Virus record (IMG/VR): IMGVR_UViG_3300021472_000011
Location: 1 to 27,673 of that record
From: a virus
Length of the DNA: 27,673 nt
Reading direction: 5' to 3' (one strand)
Below, piece by piece: positions 6,701-14,645 of the stretch. Every line of letters begins with the position of its first letter. Positions within the stretch are counted from its first letter, which is position 1. A program made the translations under genes and the position numbers. A model generated the notes under the pieces. That model ran no database searches, was not told where the DNA came from, and worked only from the letters and a program-made list of their open reading frames with translations.

Positions 6701-7664
6701 GAACTTTCCAGAGTTCTCCATGATAAAACATTCTATCTATTTCTTTAGCTCTTTTTTCACTAATTTTAGGAAAGCCAAAAACCTTTTCCCATTCTTTTTT
6801 AGTCATTTCCCAAGGTTCTTTTTCTTGTAAAGATTTTTCTTTTATTTCAGCTTTTAATTCTGTTTCTGGCTTTATTTCTGGTTTAATTTCTGGTTTTGCT
6901 TCAACTATTTCTTCAGCTTCTTTAACTCCTTTAGTAATCTCCTCTAAATCAGGAGCTAATCCTTTCTCGACTTTTAAAACTTTCTTAGGCTTTTCTTCTA
7001 AAATTTCAGGTTTTTCAACAAGCTTTGCTTCTTTAGCAACCTCTGGTTCTTTAATTTCTGGCTTTAATACTTCCTCAATTTTTTCAACTTCTTCTTCTAA
7101 TTTAGGTTTAGCTGGTCTTTTAGCAGCTTTTAATAAAGCTTTTGTTCCTCTTTCTGCTGCTACACCAACTCCAACTCCTACTAAAGGCGCCAAAACGCTT
7201 GCAAGAACAGGATGTTTTTCTTCTAAAGGTTCAGCTACAGCTGTTGTTCCTGCCTCAGCAAGCAAACTGCTACCAGCAGCACCAGCAGTTCTTCCTGTCT
7301 CTTTTAAAGCTGCTTTAGCCCCTGCTCTAATAGCCTGACGGGCTATATCTTTTATTCCAAATCCTACAGGAGCAGATAAAGCAAAAACAGGATCAAACCA
7401 AGGCCACTTCTCTAATTCTTCCAATTGTTCAGGAGAATAAATTGTAGACATTATTTTTCTTTTCTTCTCTACAGGAAATTTATTCCAATCCTTTACATTA
7501 ATAGCCAAAACCTGAGCAAAAACATCAGGTTTCTTAGCAAGAGCTTCTGTTAATTTAATTTGTTTCTCTTTAGATAAATTTTTAAAATCAGGTAGAACAA
7601 AGGGTAAAATTTTAAAAAGCTGTGTTTTAGCCCAACTTAATCTTGCTTCTTTATCACTTGGCAT
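3780..7664 (-). CDS. giant virion protein, PLxRFG / large polyvalent type, probable ejection protein
   Basis: At 1294 residues this is the largest product in the window. Order of parts: N-terminal helical region (1-115); Gly/Ala-rich, possibly membrane-active stretch (about 115-180, APVGFGIKD and GVGVGVAAERG); a long Glu/Lys/Pro linker with PEIKPEIKPE (about 185-290); then a long helical body. The body has the motif H-x-G-I-V-E-Q-A-L-K-E-N-K-P-V-P-E-N-V-L (about 365-390), which recurs in large polyvalent phage and plasmid proteins. Near the C-terminus a conserved-looking block (SRYNRAPIERKSWGRLL, then LQTFTFHYFRY) and a hydrophobic Gly-rich segment resemble PLxRFG-domain podoviral proteins. 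Such proteins are packaged and injected with the DNA. No catalytic motif was found. Confidence 0.65.
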   Translation of the reverse strand: MPSDKEARLSWAKTQLFKILPFVLPDFKNLSKEKQIKLTEALAKKPDVFAQVLAINVKDWNKFPVEKKRKIMSTIYSPEQLEELEKWPWFDPVFALSAPVGFGIKDIARQAIRAGAKAALKETGRTAGAAGSSLLAEAGTTAVAEPLEEKHPVLASVLAPLVGVGVGVAAERGTKALLKAAKRPAKPKLEEEVEKIEEVLKPEIKEPEVAKEAKLVEKPEILEEKPKKVLKVEKGLAPDLEEITKGVKEAEEIVEAKPEIKPEIKPETELKAEIKEKSLQEKEPWEMTKKEWEKVFGFPKISEKRAKEIDRMFYHGELWKVPLKDYLGFRFKDAGKKITFADLGVIGKSPIPTPKEIESAKEFHKGIVEQALKENKPVPENVLKDYPDLAEKYKSALSEVKLYAGLPLDEVLKKGFKTLNQLAKVTREKAAKKELYRLADILGYGKEIRGKDIKGIKTWTAKLYNLEDIVRRYGDYYPEVKEIEYAMKWIREPQANRWAYAVDETIMKPLNKLSKESKEKVFRILYRESLTGKPDPNVKNLSSEEKSVYRRVRRFLEIVWKDIKDSYKEALKKYIDAKPMSNEEKEILTKALEKANPKVVPDELKTKHAAFYRHLVRYAEMYPVPYYMPQRRTGGFMVKLIDPKTGEVIFAHDVETSAEAKRIAEAFEKGDYSTVEKWFKELEVPFDVKSIPKNVKVVAEEISRIPVEAGAEIPFSKIIAFLHTSAERAKKLPKEDVANFYMNLAEDIDNFLKSLGWSAHLIRRKNIPGFSLKLEDAEKRLRGYLYGYGLSKAKKQAMEHAYKAFYKLVHRKGYKPEGLIRELSDYLSYAFGTPEPREVRQLNRLIVLWFLGGRVKSALINATQNLTSGLAAYIHHKIPAKQLLVGLKKVFGKRGLDLEDRKALRKAIQEGWLDANIVDEMMNQWRGMNTIVDTAMLPFRYVETFVNRAVHFMGAFDYFRKIKKMPFDEAYKKALEVMLEGHFWASRYNRAPIERKSWGRLLTALQTFTFHYFRYAFNLARKKDWKALGWLLGSPMVLGGVVALPGGELVEEHVVKPLYRKFTGRELEIDLSKHPELKYGPAGYISPSISISVGVGFSEDPMRVYGGVIQNLLRQIKRSISLWKRGDKEGAIMELMPLAIRDVYRGIKGRAGLRTTFGEVVLDEEGRPVSLTGKEAFMMALGFKPMRVQKVFDMRALEREIQRRRNEILRKLGTALSKAETAEEKKAALRALIEYNEKVKEKAVEAGKKGDMIYYRYWNLMHITPEEVVRWAELNKRAEKGIRKEIQAFARQIM

Positions 7665-7667
7665 TCC

Positions 7668-8714
7668 TTACTTCCCAAATAAAATCTGATATAAAGTCTC
7701 TCCAGTTATCTTTGCTTCCTCAGAAATAGCAGTTGTTTTTTTAGTTTTTCCAGTTTTTCTTCCTAAAAGCTCTTTAAGCCTGTTATAATAATCCCTTACT
7801 AACTCCCATCTCTCTTCTTCAGACTCAGCAGTTATCCATCTTGTATCTTTCTGAGCAAGCTGAATTGCTCTATCTAATATTCTTCTTTCTTCTGCTGGGC
7901 TTAAACCTGTTTCTCCTTTTTCTTTTTCTGAACGATAAATAACAACTTTAGGTGGAGTAGGTTTACCAAGAAGCTCAGTTTCCTTCTTAGTTTTAGCAGC
8001 AGTAGCTTTGGCTTTTTCAACTTGAGCAAGATTTAAAGCACTTCTTGCTAAACTTTCTAAAATTTGAGCTTTAGATTTTTCTAAATTAGTCAAAGTTTTT
8101 GAAGCATTTAAAAAGGCTTCCTGTATTTCTCTTGTTGTTTTAGGCTCTAAACCAAGTTCTAAAGCTCTTAAAGTTGCTTCATGAGAAAACCCTATCCAAT
8201 CAAAACTACCATCCTCTTTACAATACTTAGGATAAATACTTCTAAGATGATCCGCATAACTTTTTAAAACACTTCTTTTCTGCTCATCTTTAGCTTGATC
8301 AGCAAGAAATTCAAGATTAGTTATAATCAATTTAGTAGCTAATTTATTTTTAAAATCCTGCCACATTTTTTCTCTTTCCAAATATCCTTGCAAATAATCC
8401 TGTCCTATTAATAATCCACCCTTTGTTAATCCTGCTGCAAATCTTTCATCTGCTCCCAATGCCTTTGCTAAAGCACCTCCTAAAGCTGAACCTATCATTG
8501 CCAATGCTGCTTGCTTATAAACTCTTTGCCTTTCTTCTTCACTTATAGGCTGAAACCAATCTTTTAAAACAGATAAATCAAAAAGCCCAACATTAGGTTG
8601 AGCTCCTTGACTTAATGCATTTGTCACAGCACTTGCTAAAGCTCTGTCTTTCTCTTCTTTTATTCTTCTGCCTAAATCTGTATTGCTTAATATTTCTAAA
8701 AGTCCAGTTGGCAT
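7668..8714 (-). CDS. alanine-rich helical virion protein, probable ejection protein
   Basis: A 348-residue protein starting MPTGLLEIL. I place the start at 8714 because AGGAGGG sits directly before the speE stop and then the ATG; a frame extension of 14 codons upstream overlaps speE and lacks support. The protein is mostly helical: an Ala/Gly-rich patch (about residues 75-110, ALGGALAKALG and onward) that could contact membranes, then Lys/Gln-rich coiled-coil-like helices (about 185-260). It sits between two other large helical structural genes, the usual order for a set of three podoviral ejection proteins (compare P22 gp7/gp20/gp16). No sequence family is recognised. Confidence 0.5.
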   Translation of the reverse strand: MPTGLLEILSNTDLGRRIKEEKDRALASAVTNALSQGAQPNVGLFDLSVLKDWFQPISEEERQRVYKQAALAMIGSALGGALAKALGADERFAAGLTKGGLLIGQDYLQGYLEREKMWQDFKNKLATKLIITNLEFLADQAKDEQKRSVLKSYADHLRSIYPKYCKEDGSFDWIGFSHEATLRALELGLEPKTTREIQEAFLNASKTLTNLEKSKAQILESLARSALNLAQVEKAKATAAKTKKETELLGKPTPPKVVIYRSEKEKGETGLSPAEERRILDRAIQLAQKDTRWITAESEEERWELVRDYYNRLKELLGRKTGKTKKTTAISEEAKITGETLYQILFGK

Positions 8715-8716
8715 TG

Positions 8717-9574
8717 TTACCCTCCTACACTTACTTTTAAGTGTTTTATCCAACACAATGAATAAACATAAGCATCATAAGCATCTTCCTCAGCATTTCC
8801 CTTTTTAAGAGCTTCCCTTAAATCCTTGCTCCAGCTTGTAGCAGATAAGAACATTTGTCTATCAAATGCCTTTGTTTCTATATTATTTAATCTTTCCCAT
8901 TTAGGCTCTATTTTATCTACATTTGTTGCAAACCAAAATCCTTGTATCCCAGATAACATTTCTACTTTTAAAGGCACAACCCATTTGAATAATTTTCTTA
9001 ACTTTGCTCCAATCACTGTCATAACAGGTAGCATCAATGCTCCACCAGATTGAACCACCAAAACACCATGAGGTTTTAAAATCCTTTTTATTTCTTCATA
9101 ATGTTCTAAAGAAAAAAGTTTGCTTAAACTTGGGCTTGTAGGGTCAGGATAATCAGCAAAAACTATATCGAATTTATGCTTTCTACATTCCCTAACCCAA
9201 TAATAAGCGTCTTTGTTATAGATTTTTACTTTTTCATCATTAAAAGCATAACAGTTAAGGGCAGATACAAGAGGATGTTTTTTAGCAAGATCTGTTACAT
9301 CTGGATCTATATCAACTACAATCACTTTCTCAGCAAATTTAAGAGCTTCTCTACAAGCTAAACCATCTCCACCTCCTAAAATTAGCACTTTCTTAGGTTC
9401 TTTCCCTGCTACAACATAAGCAGAATATATAGCCAACTCATGATATCTATGTTCATCAGCAGAATGAAATTGAGTACAAAGATTTAAATCAAGCCTTAAA
9501 TGTCTTGTCTCAGGATCATGAAAAAGCTCTATCAAATTGTATTGAGATTTAAGGTAAACTATTCTTTGCCACAT
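8717..9574 (-). CDS. speE: spermidine synthase-like aminopropyltransferase
   Basis: It would transfer the aminopropyl group from decarboxylated SAM to a diamine. The 285-residue protein has the family hallmarks in order: an N-terminal beta region with the substrate-gate motif DEHRYHE (residues 40-46); the dcSAM-binding loop LGGGDGLACRE (66-76); VVDIDPDV; and FADYPDPTSP, matching the DxxDP catalytic segment, followed by KLFSLEHY. The DYPDP form is closer to the DLPDP subgroup than to the DSTDP of classical SpeE, so the amine acceptor may differ. The C-terminus of about 60 residues is atypical. It lies between two ejection-type genes, far from speD (2553-2945) but in the same operon, and its stop is 2 bp before the next gene. 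Confidence 0.8.
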   Translation of the reverse strand: MWQRIVYLKSQYNLIELFHDPETRHLRLDLNLCTQFHSADEHRYHELAIYSAYVVAGKEPKKVLILGGGDGLACREALKFAEKVIVVDIDPDVTDLAKKHPLVSALNCYAFNDEKVKIYNKDAYYWVRECRKHKFDIVFADYPDPTSPSLSKLFSLEHYEEIKRILKPHGVLVVQSGGALMLPVMTVIGAKLRKLFKWVVPLKVEMLSGIQGFWFATNVDKIEPKWERLNNIETKAFDRQMFLSATSWSKDLREALKKGNAEEDAYDAYVYSLCWIKHLKVSVGG

Positions 9575-9590
9575 TTAATCTATCTCCTCC

Positions 9591-10739
9591 TTAAAAAACC
9601 AAAGCTCCTAAAGCACTTGAAAAAGGAGAACCAAATTGTGCAGCCAATTTTCCAGCCATGCTACCTGCAGCAGCTTCAGCAGCAGCATTACCACCTAAAC
9701 CCAATAATCCAGCCAAACCAGATCCTAACCAAGATAATCCACCACCAGGTCCTAACCAATAACCAAGCCCTAATCCTAAAGCAGAACCAGCTATTTGACT
9801 AAATGGACTTGGTCCCTCTACTTCTCTTACAGTTGTAGGAATTCCCATTCTTCCACTATATAAAGTACTCCAAAGATTAAATAGGTTTTTATATCTCTGC
9901 TCACCAGAATATCTCAAAGCCTCTTCTCTTGCTGCTGCTCTTGCCAATTCATCAGCTAAAGCCCTTCTTCTTGCTTCTTCTTCTAATTCTGCCCTTCTTA
10001 ATTTATCTTCTAAGGAAACTCTATAAGCTCTTTCATACTCCAAAGCTCTCCGCCACTGATCCATTTTAGATGCACTTATTGCCTTTTCTTTTTCTAAAGC
10101 TCTCCTAAATTCATCTTCCATGGATCTTATTATTGCTCTTTCTCTTTCTAAAGACCTTCTATATTCATCCTCTAAAGCTTGCCTTCTTGCTGCTTCTAAA
10201 GCCTGTAATCCAGCCCATCTTAATTCTCTTCCTCTTTCAGCAAGCCTTGCTCCCAATTCTTTCATTGCCTCTTGAGCAATTGTAGAATTAATCACTCCTC
10301 TTGTAGCAAGCTGATTAAGATATCTTCCCCATTCTTCTTGATAAGGAAGCATTGATAAATAGGGTCTACTCATTTCGCTTACAAATTGCGGAGATGGTTC
10401 ATAATGTTTAGCTAAAACATCTAAAAGTTCCTTGCTTGGCTCATAATGCTTAGACATCACTCTTAAAAATTCTTCGCTTGGCTGATAATATTCTCCTACT
10501 AAAGAAGCAAAAGAAGGAGTTGGTGTATATGGTGTAGCTAATGCTTCTAAATATTTTTCACTTGGTTCATAATGTTTAGCTAAAACATCTAAAAATTCTT
10601 CACTGGGTCTATAATATTCTGTATGAGCTATATTAAAAAGGTCAGATAATAATTGTGTTTCTTGCGGTGTAGGAGGAGGAATTGTTCTTGTTTGAGTAAC
10701 TTTAGTTTCAGTGCTTCCTCCACCAAAAATGCTACCCAT
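9591..10739 (-). CDS. repeat-built structural protein, probable ejection/internal virion protein
   Basis: A 382-residue protein in four parts. Residues 1-40 are a polar Gly/Thr/Pro-rich head starting MGSIFGGGS. Residues 41-124 are six 14-residue units, each with Tyr at position 3, Pro at 5 and a hydrophobic end (for example KHYEPSKELLDVLA). Residues 189-278 are five 18-residue units of Arg/Glu-rich helix (for example MEDEFRRALEKEKA). About 320-382 is a Gly/Ala-rich hydrophobic tail (GLGLGYWLG onward) that could insert into membranes. The head-plus-helix-plus-glycine-rich-tail plan is common among phage proteins injected with DNA. It lies directly after the GNAT-like gene and before speE. No enzyme motif is visible. 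Confidence 0.55.
   Translation of the reverse strand: MGSIFGGGSTETKVTQTRTIPPPTPQETQLLSDLFNIAHTEYYRPSEEFLDVLAKHYEPSEKYLEALATPYTPTPSFASLVGEYYQPSEEFLRVMSKHYEPSKELLDVLAKHYEPSPQFVSEMSRPYLSMLPYQEEWGRYLNQLATRGVINSTIAQEAMKELGARLAERGRELRWAGLQALEAARRQALEDEYRRSLERERAIIRSMEDEFRRALEKEKAISASKMDQWRRALEYERAYRVSLEDKLRRAELEEEARRRALADELARAAAREEALRYSGEQRYKNLFNLWSTLYSGRMGIPTTVREVEGPSPFSQIAGSALGLGLGYWLGPGGGLSWLGSGLAGLLGLGGNAAAEAAAGSMAGKLAAQFGSPFSSALGALVF
9906..10175 (-). repeat. five tandem 54-bp (18-residue) helix repeats
   Basis: Within the gene at 9591-10739, residues 189-278 fall into five units of exactly 18 residues of the form L/M-E-D-x-x-R-R-A-L-E-x-E-R-A. Eighteen residues are five turns of a standard alpha-helix, so the same face recurs without the supercoiling expected from heptads. 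Confidence 0.75.
10368..10619 (-). repeat. six tandem 42-bp (14-residue) repeats
   Basis: Residues 41-124 of the same protein divide without gaps into six 14-residue units. Tyr (43, 57, 71, 85, 99, 113) and Pro (45, 59, 73, 87, 101, 115) are invariant, and PSEEFL-like cores recur. Nucleotide identity between units is partial, so the array is older than the beta-helix repeats at 16520-16905. Confidence 0.8.
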
Positions 10740-10741
10740 TT

Positions 10742-11152
10742 TTATTCCTCCTTAAAAGGTAATTCTAATGTAGTAGCAATTTTTTTAGTCCCTGCTAATC
10801 TTCTCCAAGCTTCAGGATTTCTTTCTGTAGAAAAATACATTGCAGATGCTCCTATTTTCTTAGCCAAAAAACTTAGCTCTTTATGCATTTTTTCACGCTT
10901 ATCAGTTGCTTCCTGCAAAAGAATTAAAGCTCCATAATGTTCGTCCAAATACATTACACAAAATCCATGAACCTTTTTTTCTTTTTCATCAATTAATACA
11001 AAAAACCTATAAGAACTATTAGGAATAAAACAAGCTGCCAACCTATTTAATTCTGCTTCATCTAAAGAATGTTTAATTTTTGCTAAATATTTTTTCCAAA
11101 AAGGCAAAATTTTTTTAATCATTTCTGGATTTTGTGTTTGTATTAATTGCAT
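10742..11152 (-). CDS. GNAT-like acetyltransferase fold protein
   Basis: A 136-residue protein with the alternating helix/strand pattern of a GNAT fold: SSYRFFVLIDEKEKKVHGFCVMYLD (broken beta hairpin), then a helix, then ASAMYFSTERNPEAWRRLAGTKK, which matches the C-terminal GNAT segment where a residue pair before a loop contacts the acceptor. The canonical acetyl-CoA loop (R/QxxGxG/A) is not evident: TDKREKMHKEL stands where it should be. Podoviruses often carry such GNAT-like proteins in the virion cluster (the T7 gp13 neighbourhood), possibly structural. Given speD and speE in the same operon, polyamine acetylation is an alternative. Genes on both sides are 2 bp away. Confidence 0.45.
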   Translation of the reverse strand: MQLIQTQNPEMIKKILPFWKKYLAKIKHSLDEAELNRLAACFIPNSSYRFFVLIDEKEKKVHGFCVMYLDEHYGALILLQEATDKREKMHKELSFLAKKIGASAMYFSTERNPEAWRRLAGTKKIATTLELPFKEE

Positions 11153-11154
11153 CG

Positions 11155-13212
11155 CTAATGTGGTTTAACATCAGTATAAACAGTAAAGCTTTGCTCTGTA
11201 GCAGTAAAGCTTACTCCTGCTACACTCCAGCTCTGGCTTGTTGCAGAGTAAGAAGCTTCACTTAAAGTAAGAGAAGTCTTTCTTAAAGAATAATCAGCAT
11301 CATATTTTGCAAAAACATTATCATTAAGAGTATAAGCGATTGTTCCGTCATATTCTTCAAAATCAGCCAATTTTGCTATAAAAGCACGAGAATAATCACT
11401 AAAAGTGCAATAACCACAAACATAAATATCTCCATTGCTATTACTGCAAATTCCTGTCAAGTGAATATCTACATCTCCTCTGTTTATTCCACATTGTTTC
11501 AAAACACCTAAAAGAAATCTATCTGTCTTAAGCACATATCCATTACCTTCTACCATTGATGCCATACAAACATTGCCATCTGGTAAAGAGCATAAACCAA
11601 AGAAAGAATCTGGTTCTTTATCTATTGCTTGTTGTCTAACAGCATTAAGATCATTATCAAACTTTGTTATTCTCAAACTACAATCACTTGACGAAGCATA
11701 ATAACGGTTAATAATCAAAACATTATTATCACTATCTATTGCAATACCGTAAGCTGTATAATAATCGCCCAAATAAACCTGTTTCTGAACTGTTAAGCTA
11801 TTATCAAGCTTTATTACATATCCTTTGCTACCACAAGCAAAAACATTACCATTTGAATCAATAGCAATATCATATAAATAATCATCCCCACCACTATCCA
11901 AAGTAATTTGATTAATAATATTCAAATCACTATCAAGCTTCGCAATATAAAAATCATCATTGGTCCCATTATAAGCAGAACCACAGACAAAAATATTCCC
12001 ATTAGAATCAATTGCTATATCTTGTAAAATATCATTATCACCGCTATCTATTGTTGCCTGTGAAACAACATTTAAATCATTATCAAATTTCGCAATATAA
12101 AAATCATTATTCGTCCCATTATTACTGTAACCACAAACATAAACATTATTACTGGAATCAACAGCTATTCCCATTGCCCTGTCAACTCCACTTCCACCAT
12201 CTATAGTAATCTGTTTAAGAACCTTCAAATTTTTATCAAATTTGGCAAGATAAATATCATAATCACTCCCATTATACCAATAACCACAAACAAAAACATT
12301 CCCATTAGAATCTACTGCCACATCTTTCAAAACAAGATCATCTCCTCCATCTATAAGCCCTAAAACAGATAAATCAGCATATACAGTTACAAAATCTGCC
12401 TTAGTTGTTGTTATTGAAGCATTTTTCACATGATAAGTAAAAACAACAGGAGTATCGCTTACATAATCAGGTAAAGTAACTGTAAAGCTATTGCTATCGC
12501 TCCAATCAGAAGGATCTATTGTTACATTTGAATCACTACAAGTTATTTTATACTGTAAACTACCACCTTCAGGATCAGAAGCATCAATAGTAAAAGTATA
12601 AGATTCTCCACCTACCAAAACCTCTTCTCTATCCACTGAATTAATCTCAGGTGGAAGGCTATCAGTAACATCTACAGTAAAGCTTGCCCATGAACTTACA
12701 TTACCAATATTATCAACTGCTCTGCATTTAAAAGTCAGTGTTTCTCCTACATGAGTTGAATCAGGCATAGTATAATCAATGCTATCTCCTGTAGTAGTAG
12801 AACCATCTGGTAATTGCCACTCAAAATGATCGACAACTGCTTTATTATCTTTGTAAGCTGTTAAAGACCCAGTAGCTGAAAGAGTAATGGTAGTATTATA
12901 CTTACCACCATAAGGACCATAAATAGTTGGCATAGTAACAGTTCCGCCCACACTGCTAAGTATTTCTGCCAAAAAATCAACCCATTTTTCACCATCATAA
13001 AGTTTAAATTTGTAAGTTCCCTCTGAAGTATCAAGCCATAAATGATATGTTATAGGATCAGTAGGAGGAACATCTCCTGCATCCAGCTTTCTTACACGGT
13101 TAAGTAAATTGTAAATTCTATCAAGCTCATTTATATGCTTTTCTATTGCTTGCGAAGTTGTATCTCCTGTAGGACTAAAATCTACAGGATATTGCTTTGT
13201 CCATTCACCCAT
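11155..13212 (-). CDS. tail fibre/appendage with Ig-like domains and a seven-bladed beta-propeller
   Basis: A 685-residue virion adhesin candidate. The N-terminus (WTKQYPVDFSPTGDTTSQAI, then KHINELDRIY) resembles the attachment region of podoviral fibre and appendage proteins. A 'WLDTSEGTYKFKLYDGEKWV' strand block follows, then two Ig/PKD-like domains (about residues 95-285, FEWQLPDG and ASDPEGGSLQY). About residues 288-620 hold seven SBBP-type repeats, each with a VDSNGNVFVCG-like strand and a xFYIAKFD-like strand, enough for one seven-bladed propeller. The C-terminal 60 residues are Ser/Thr-rich strands (SLTLSEASYSATSQSW). There is no catalytic motif. It probably recognises the host surface. 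It ends 2 bp before the GNAT-like gene. Confidence 0.6.
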   Translation of the reverse strand: MGEWTKQYPVDFSPTGDTTSQAIEKHINELDRIYNLLNRVRKLDAGDVPPTDPITYHLWLDTSEGTYKFKLYDGEKWVDFLAEILSSVGGTVTMPTIYGPYGGKYNTTITLSATGSLTAYKDNKAVVDHFEWQLPDGSTTTGDSIDYTMPDSTHVGETLTFKCRAVDNIGNVSSWASFTVDVTDSLPPEINSVDREEVLVGGESYTFTIDASDPEGGSLQYKITCSDSNVTIDPSDWSDSNSFTVTLPDYVSDTPVVFTYHVKNASITTTKADFVTVYADLSVLGLIDGGDDLVLKDVAVDSNGNVFVCGYWYNGSDYDIYLAKFDKNLKVLKQITIDGGSGVDRAMGIAVDSSNNVYVCGYSNNGTNNDFYIAKFDNDLNVVSQATIDSGDNDILQDIAIDSNGNIFVCGSAYNGTNDDFYIAKLDSDLNIINQITLDSGGDDYLYDIAIDSNGNVFACGSKGYVIKLDNSLTVQKQVYLGDYYTAYGIAIDSDNNVLIINRYYASSSDCSLRITKFDNDLNAVRQQAIDKEPDSFFGLCSLPDGNVCMASMVEGNGYVLKTDRFLLGVLKQCGINRGDVDIHLTGICSNSNGDIYVCGYCTFSDYSRAFIAKLADFEEYDGTIAYTLNDNVFAKYDADYSLRKTSLTLSEASYSATSQSWSVAGVSFTATEQSFTVYTDVKPH

Positions 13213-13215
13213 CTT

Positions 13216-14628
13216 TTACACCTCCACTACTTCTAAAATTAATCCTAAAAGCTTCATGCTTCCAGATTGCACCATTAGCTCAGGCTGTAAATATGGTATT
13301 CTATGATTGCATTTGAATTGCACTAAGCTACTTTCCTGCTGAACTACAGGATCATCATCATAATAAGCTATATCATCATCATAATAAGCAATATCACCAC
13401 TTGGTATTAAATCTAAACTTTTATTTAACTTATTTATTTTCAAATTCATAGTTCCTAAACTAATCCCTTGATAAAACATTTTGCCTTTCTTTAACAAAAA
13501 TTGTCTACTTGGATGTATTCTTTTTGTTATCAATCTTGCTTGTATATCCTCTCCATCATCGTCAGTTAAAGTGCTATCCATTCTGTATAATCCATCTTCT
13601 AAAGCTAAATAAACAGTATTTTCAATCCAAGTAACAGCACAACACTTTTTAGGAAATTTAAATGCTGTCCATGCTCCATTGTAATAATGAAAAACATAAA
13701 CAAATTCACTATTTTTTATTCTTACCCAAACCTGCCCTTTAGGCTTAACATGCCAAATTCTCACAGTATTAGGGTTAAATTCTTTTAACCATTTATTAAC
13801 TTTTTCTCCTATATCCCTTACCTTTATATCTCCATACTCAAAAACAGTATTAAGACTTCTCACTCCACTTCTATCCATAAAAATAATTAAATTCCCTACT
13901 TCTACCGCAGCTAATCTTGATAAAAGTCCACTATCTTCTGAAACCTGATAAACAGCCCAATTAGGATAAACCCCAATTACTCGATAAATCCTTCTGTTAT
14001 CTTTAAAAACAATTATATCTTTGCTTAACATCTTAACCGCAATAATATTTCCACCATCTTTATATCCAACCTCAAGCTTGATTGCATCGCTATCAGTCCC
14101 TTCAAAATTCCAATTCGTCTCATCTCCTATTCCAGACCAATATAAATAATCATCCCCTTGCTTGCTGACTATAACCCGTCCATACTGCACATTCACATAA
14201 TCGCAAATAGGAGAAGTATAAATTGTAGTTAAAGTTGTTCCATCTGTAAACTGTAAATTTCCACCAGAAGCAATCAGAACCTTATTCCCCCATTCAGCAA
14301 AAATAGGAATTTTATCTCCTGATAAATCACCAAGCTCTGTAAACGTCCCATCAAAATTGTATTTATAAAGTTTTGTTCCAGAAGAAACCAATAAAAAATC
14401 TAAATTTTTTGCATAAAAAAGCTGATCTATATTGCTACCTAAATCTGCAAGCTTTTTTGTTCCATCCCGAGTTTTTAAAACACCGCTTGAAAAATCATAT
14501 TCCCAATTAAGAAGAACTACACATTCATTTTCGGCAAGGGCCTCGGGTGGCAAAGTATGATTAAGCCCACCTGAAAAATCAGTAAAATGCACTATCCTTG
14601 TTCCGCTGTGCTTTGTTCCAAGTCTCAT
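13216..14628 (-). CDS. tail nozzle / tail tubular-type protein
   Basis: A 470-residue beta-rich protein. The start (TRIVHFTDFSGGLNHTLPPEALAENE) carries the F-x-x-G-L-N pattern plus N-E-x-x-x-x-x-N-W and a following R-D-G-T-K seen in podoviral nozzle proteins, where it introduces a beta-propeller. The body is strand after strand (LLVSSGTKLYKYNF, KVLIASGGNLQF, YVNVQYGRVIVSKQGDDYLYWS). It would cap the tail below the adaptor ring. Position just after the adaptor agrees. Two adjacent copies of IAYYDDD (near 13360-13395) are a small internal duplication. Its leader is RNA element copy B, not a directly abutting gene, so its expression may be set separately. Confidence 0.6.
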   Translation of the reverse strand: MRLGTKHSGTRIVHFTDFSGGLNHTLPPEALAENECVVLLNWEYDFSSGVLKTRDGTKKLADLGSNIDQLFYAKNLDFLLVSSGTKLYKYNFDGTFTELGDLSGDKIPIFAEWGNKVLIASGGNLQFTDGTTLTTIYTSPICDYVNVQYGRVIVSKQGDDYLYWSGIGDETNWNFEGTDSDAIKLEVGYKDGGNIIAVKMLSKDIIVFKDNRRIYRVIGVYPNWAVYQVSEDSGLLSRLAAVEVGNLIIFMDRSGVRSLNTVFEYGDIKVRDIGEKVNKWLKEFNPNTVRIWHVKPKGQVWVRIKNSEFVYVFHYYNGAWTAFKFPKKCCAVTWIENTVYLALEDGLYRMDSTLTDDDGEDIQARLITKRIHPSRQFLLKKGKMFYQGISLGTMNLKINKLNKSLDLIPSGDIAYYDDDIAYYDDDPVVQQESSLVQFKCNHRIPYLQPELMVQSGSMKLLGLILEVVEV

Positions 14629-14645
14629 TTTAAATACCCTTTAAC

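Noticed and set aside
9500-9802. 100-residue rightward frame over the speE/ejection-gene boundary
   Set aside because: No ribosome site; overlaps two supported leftward genes and is biased by their codon use.
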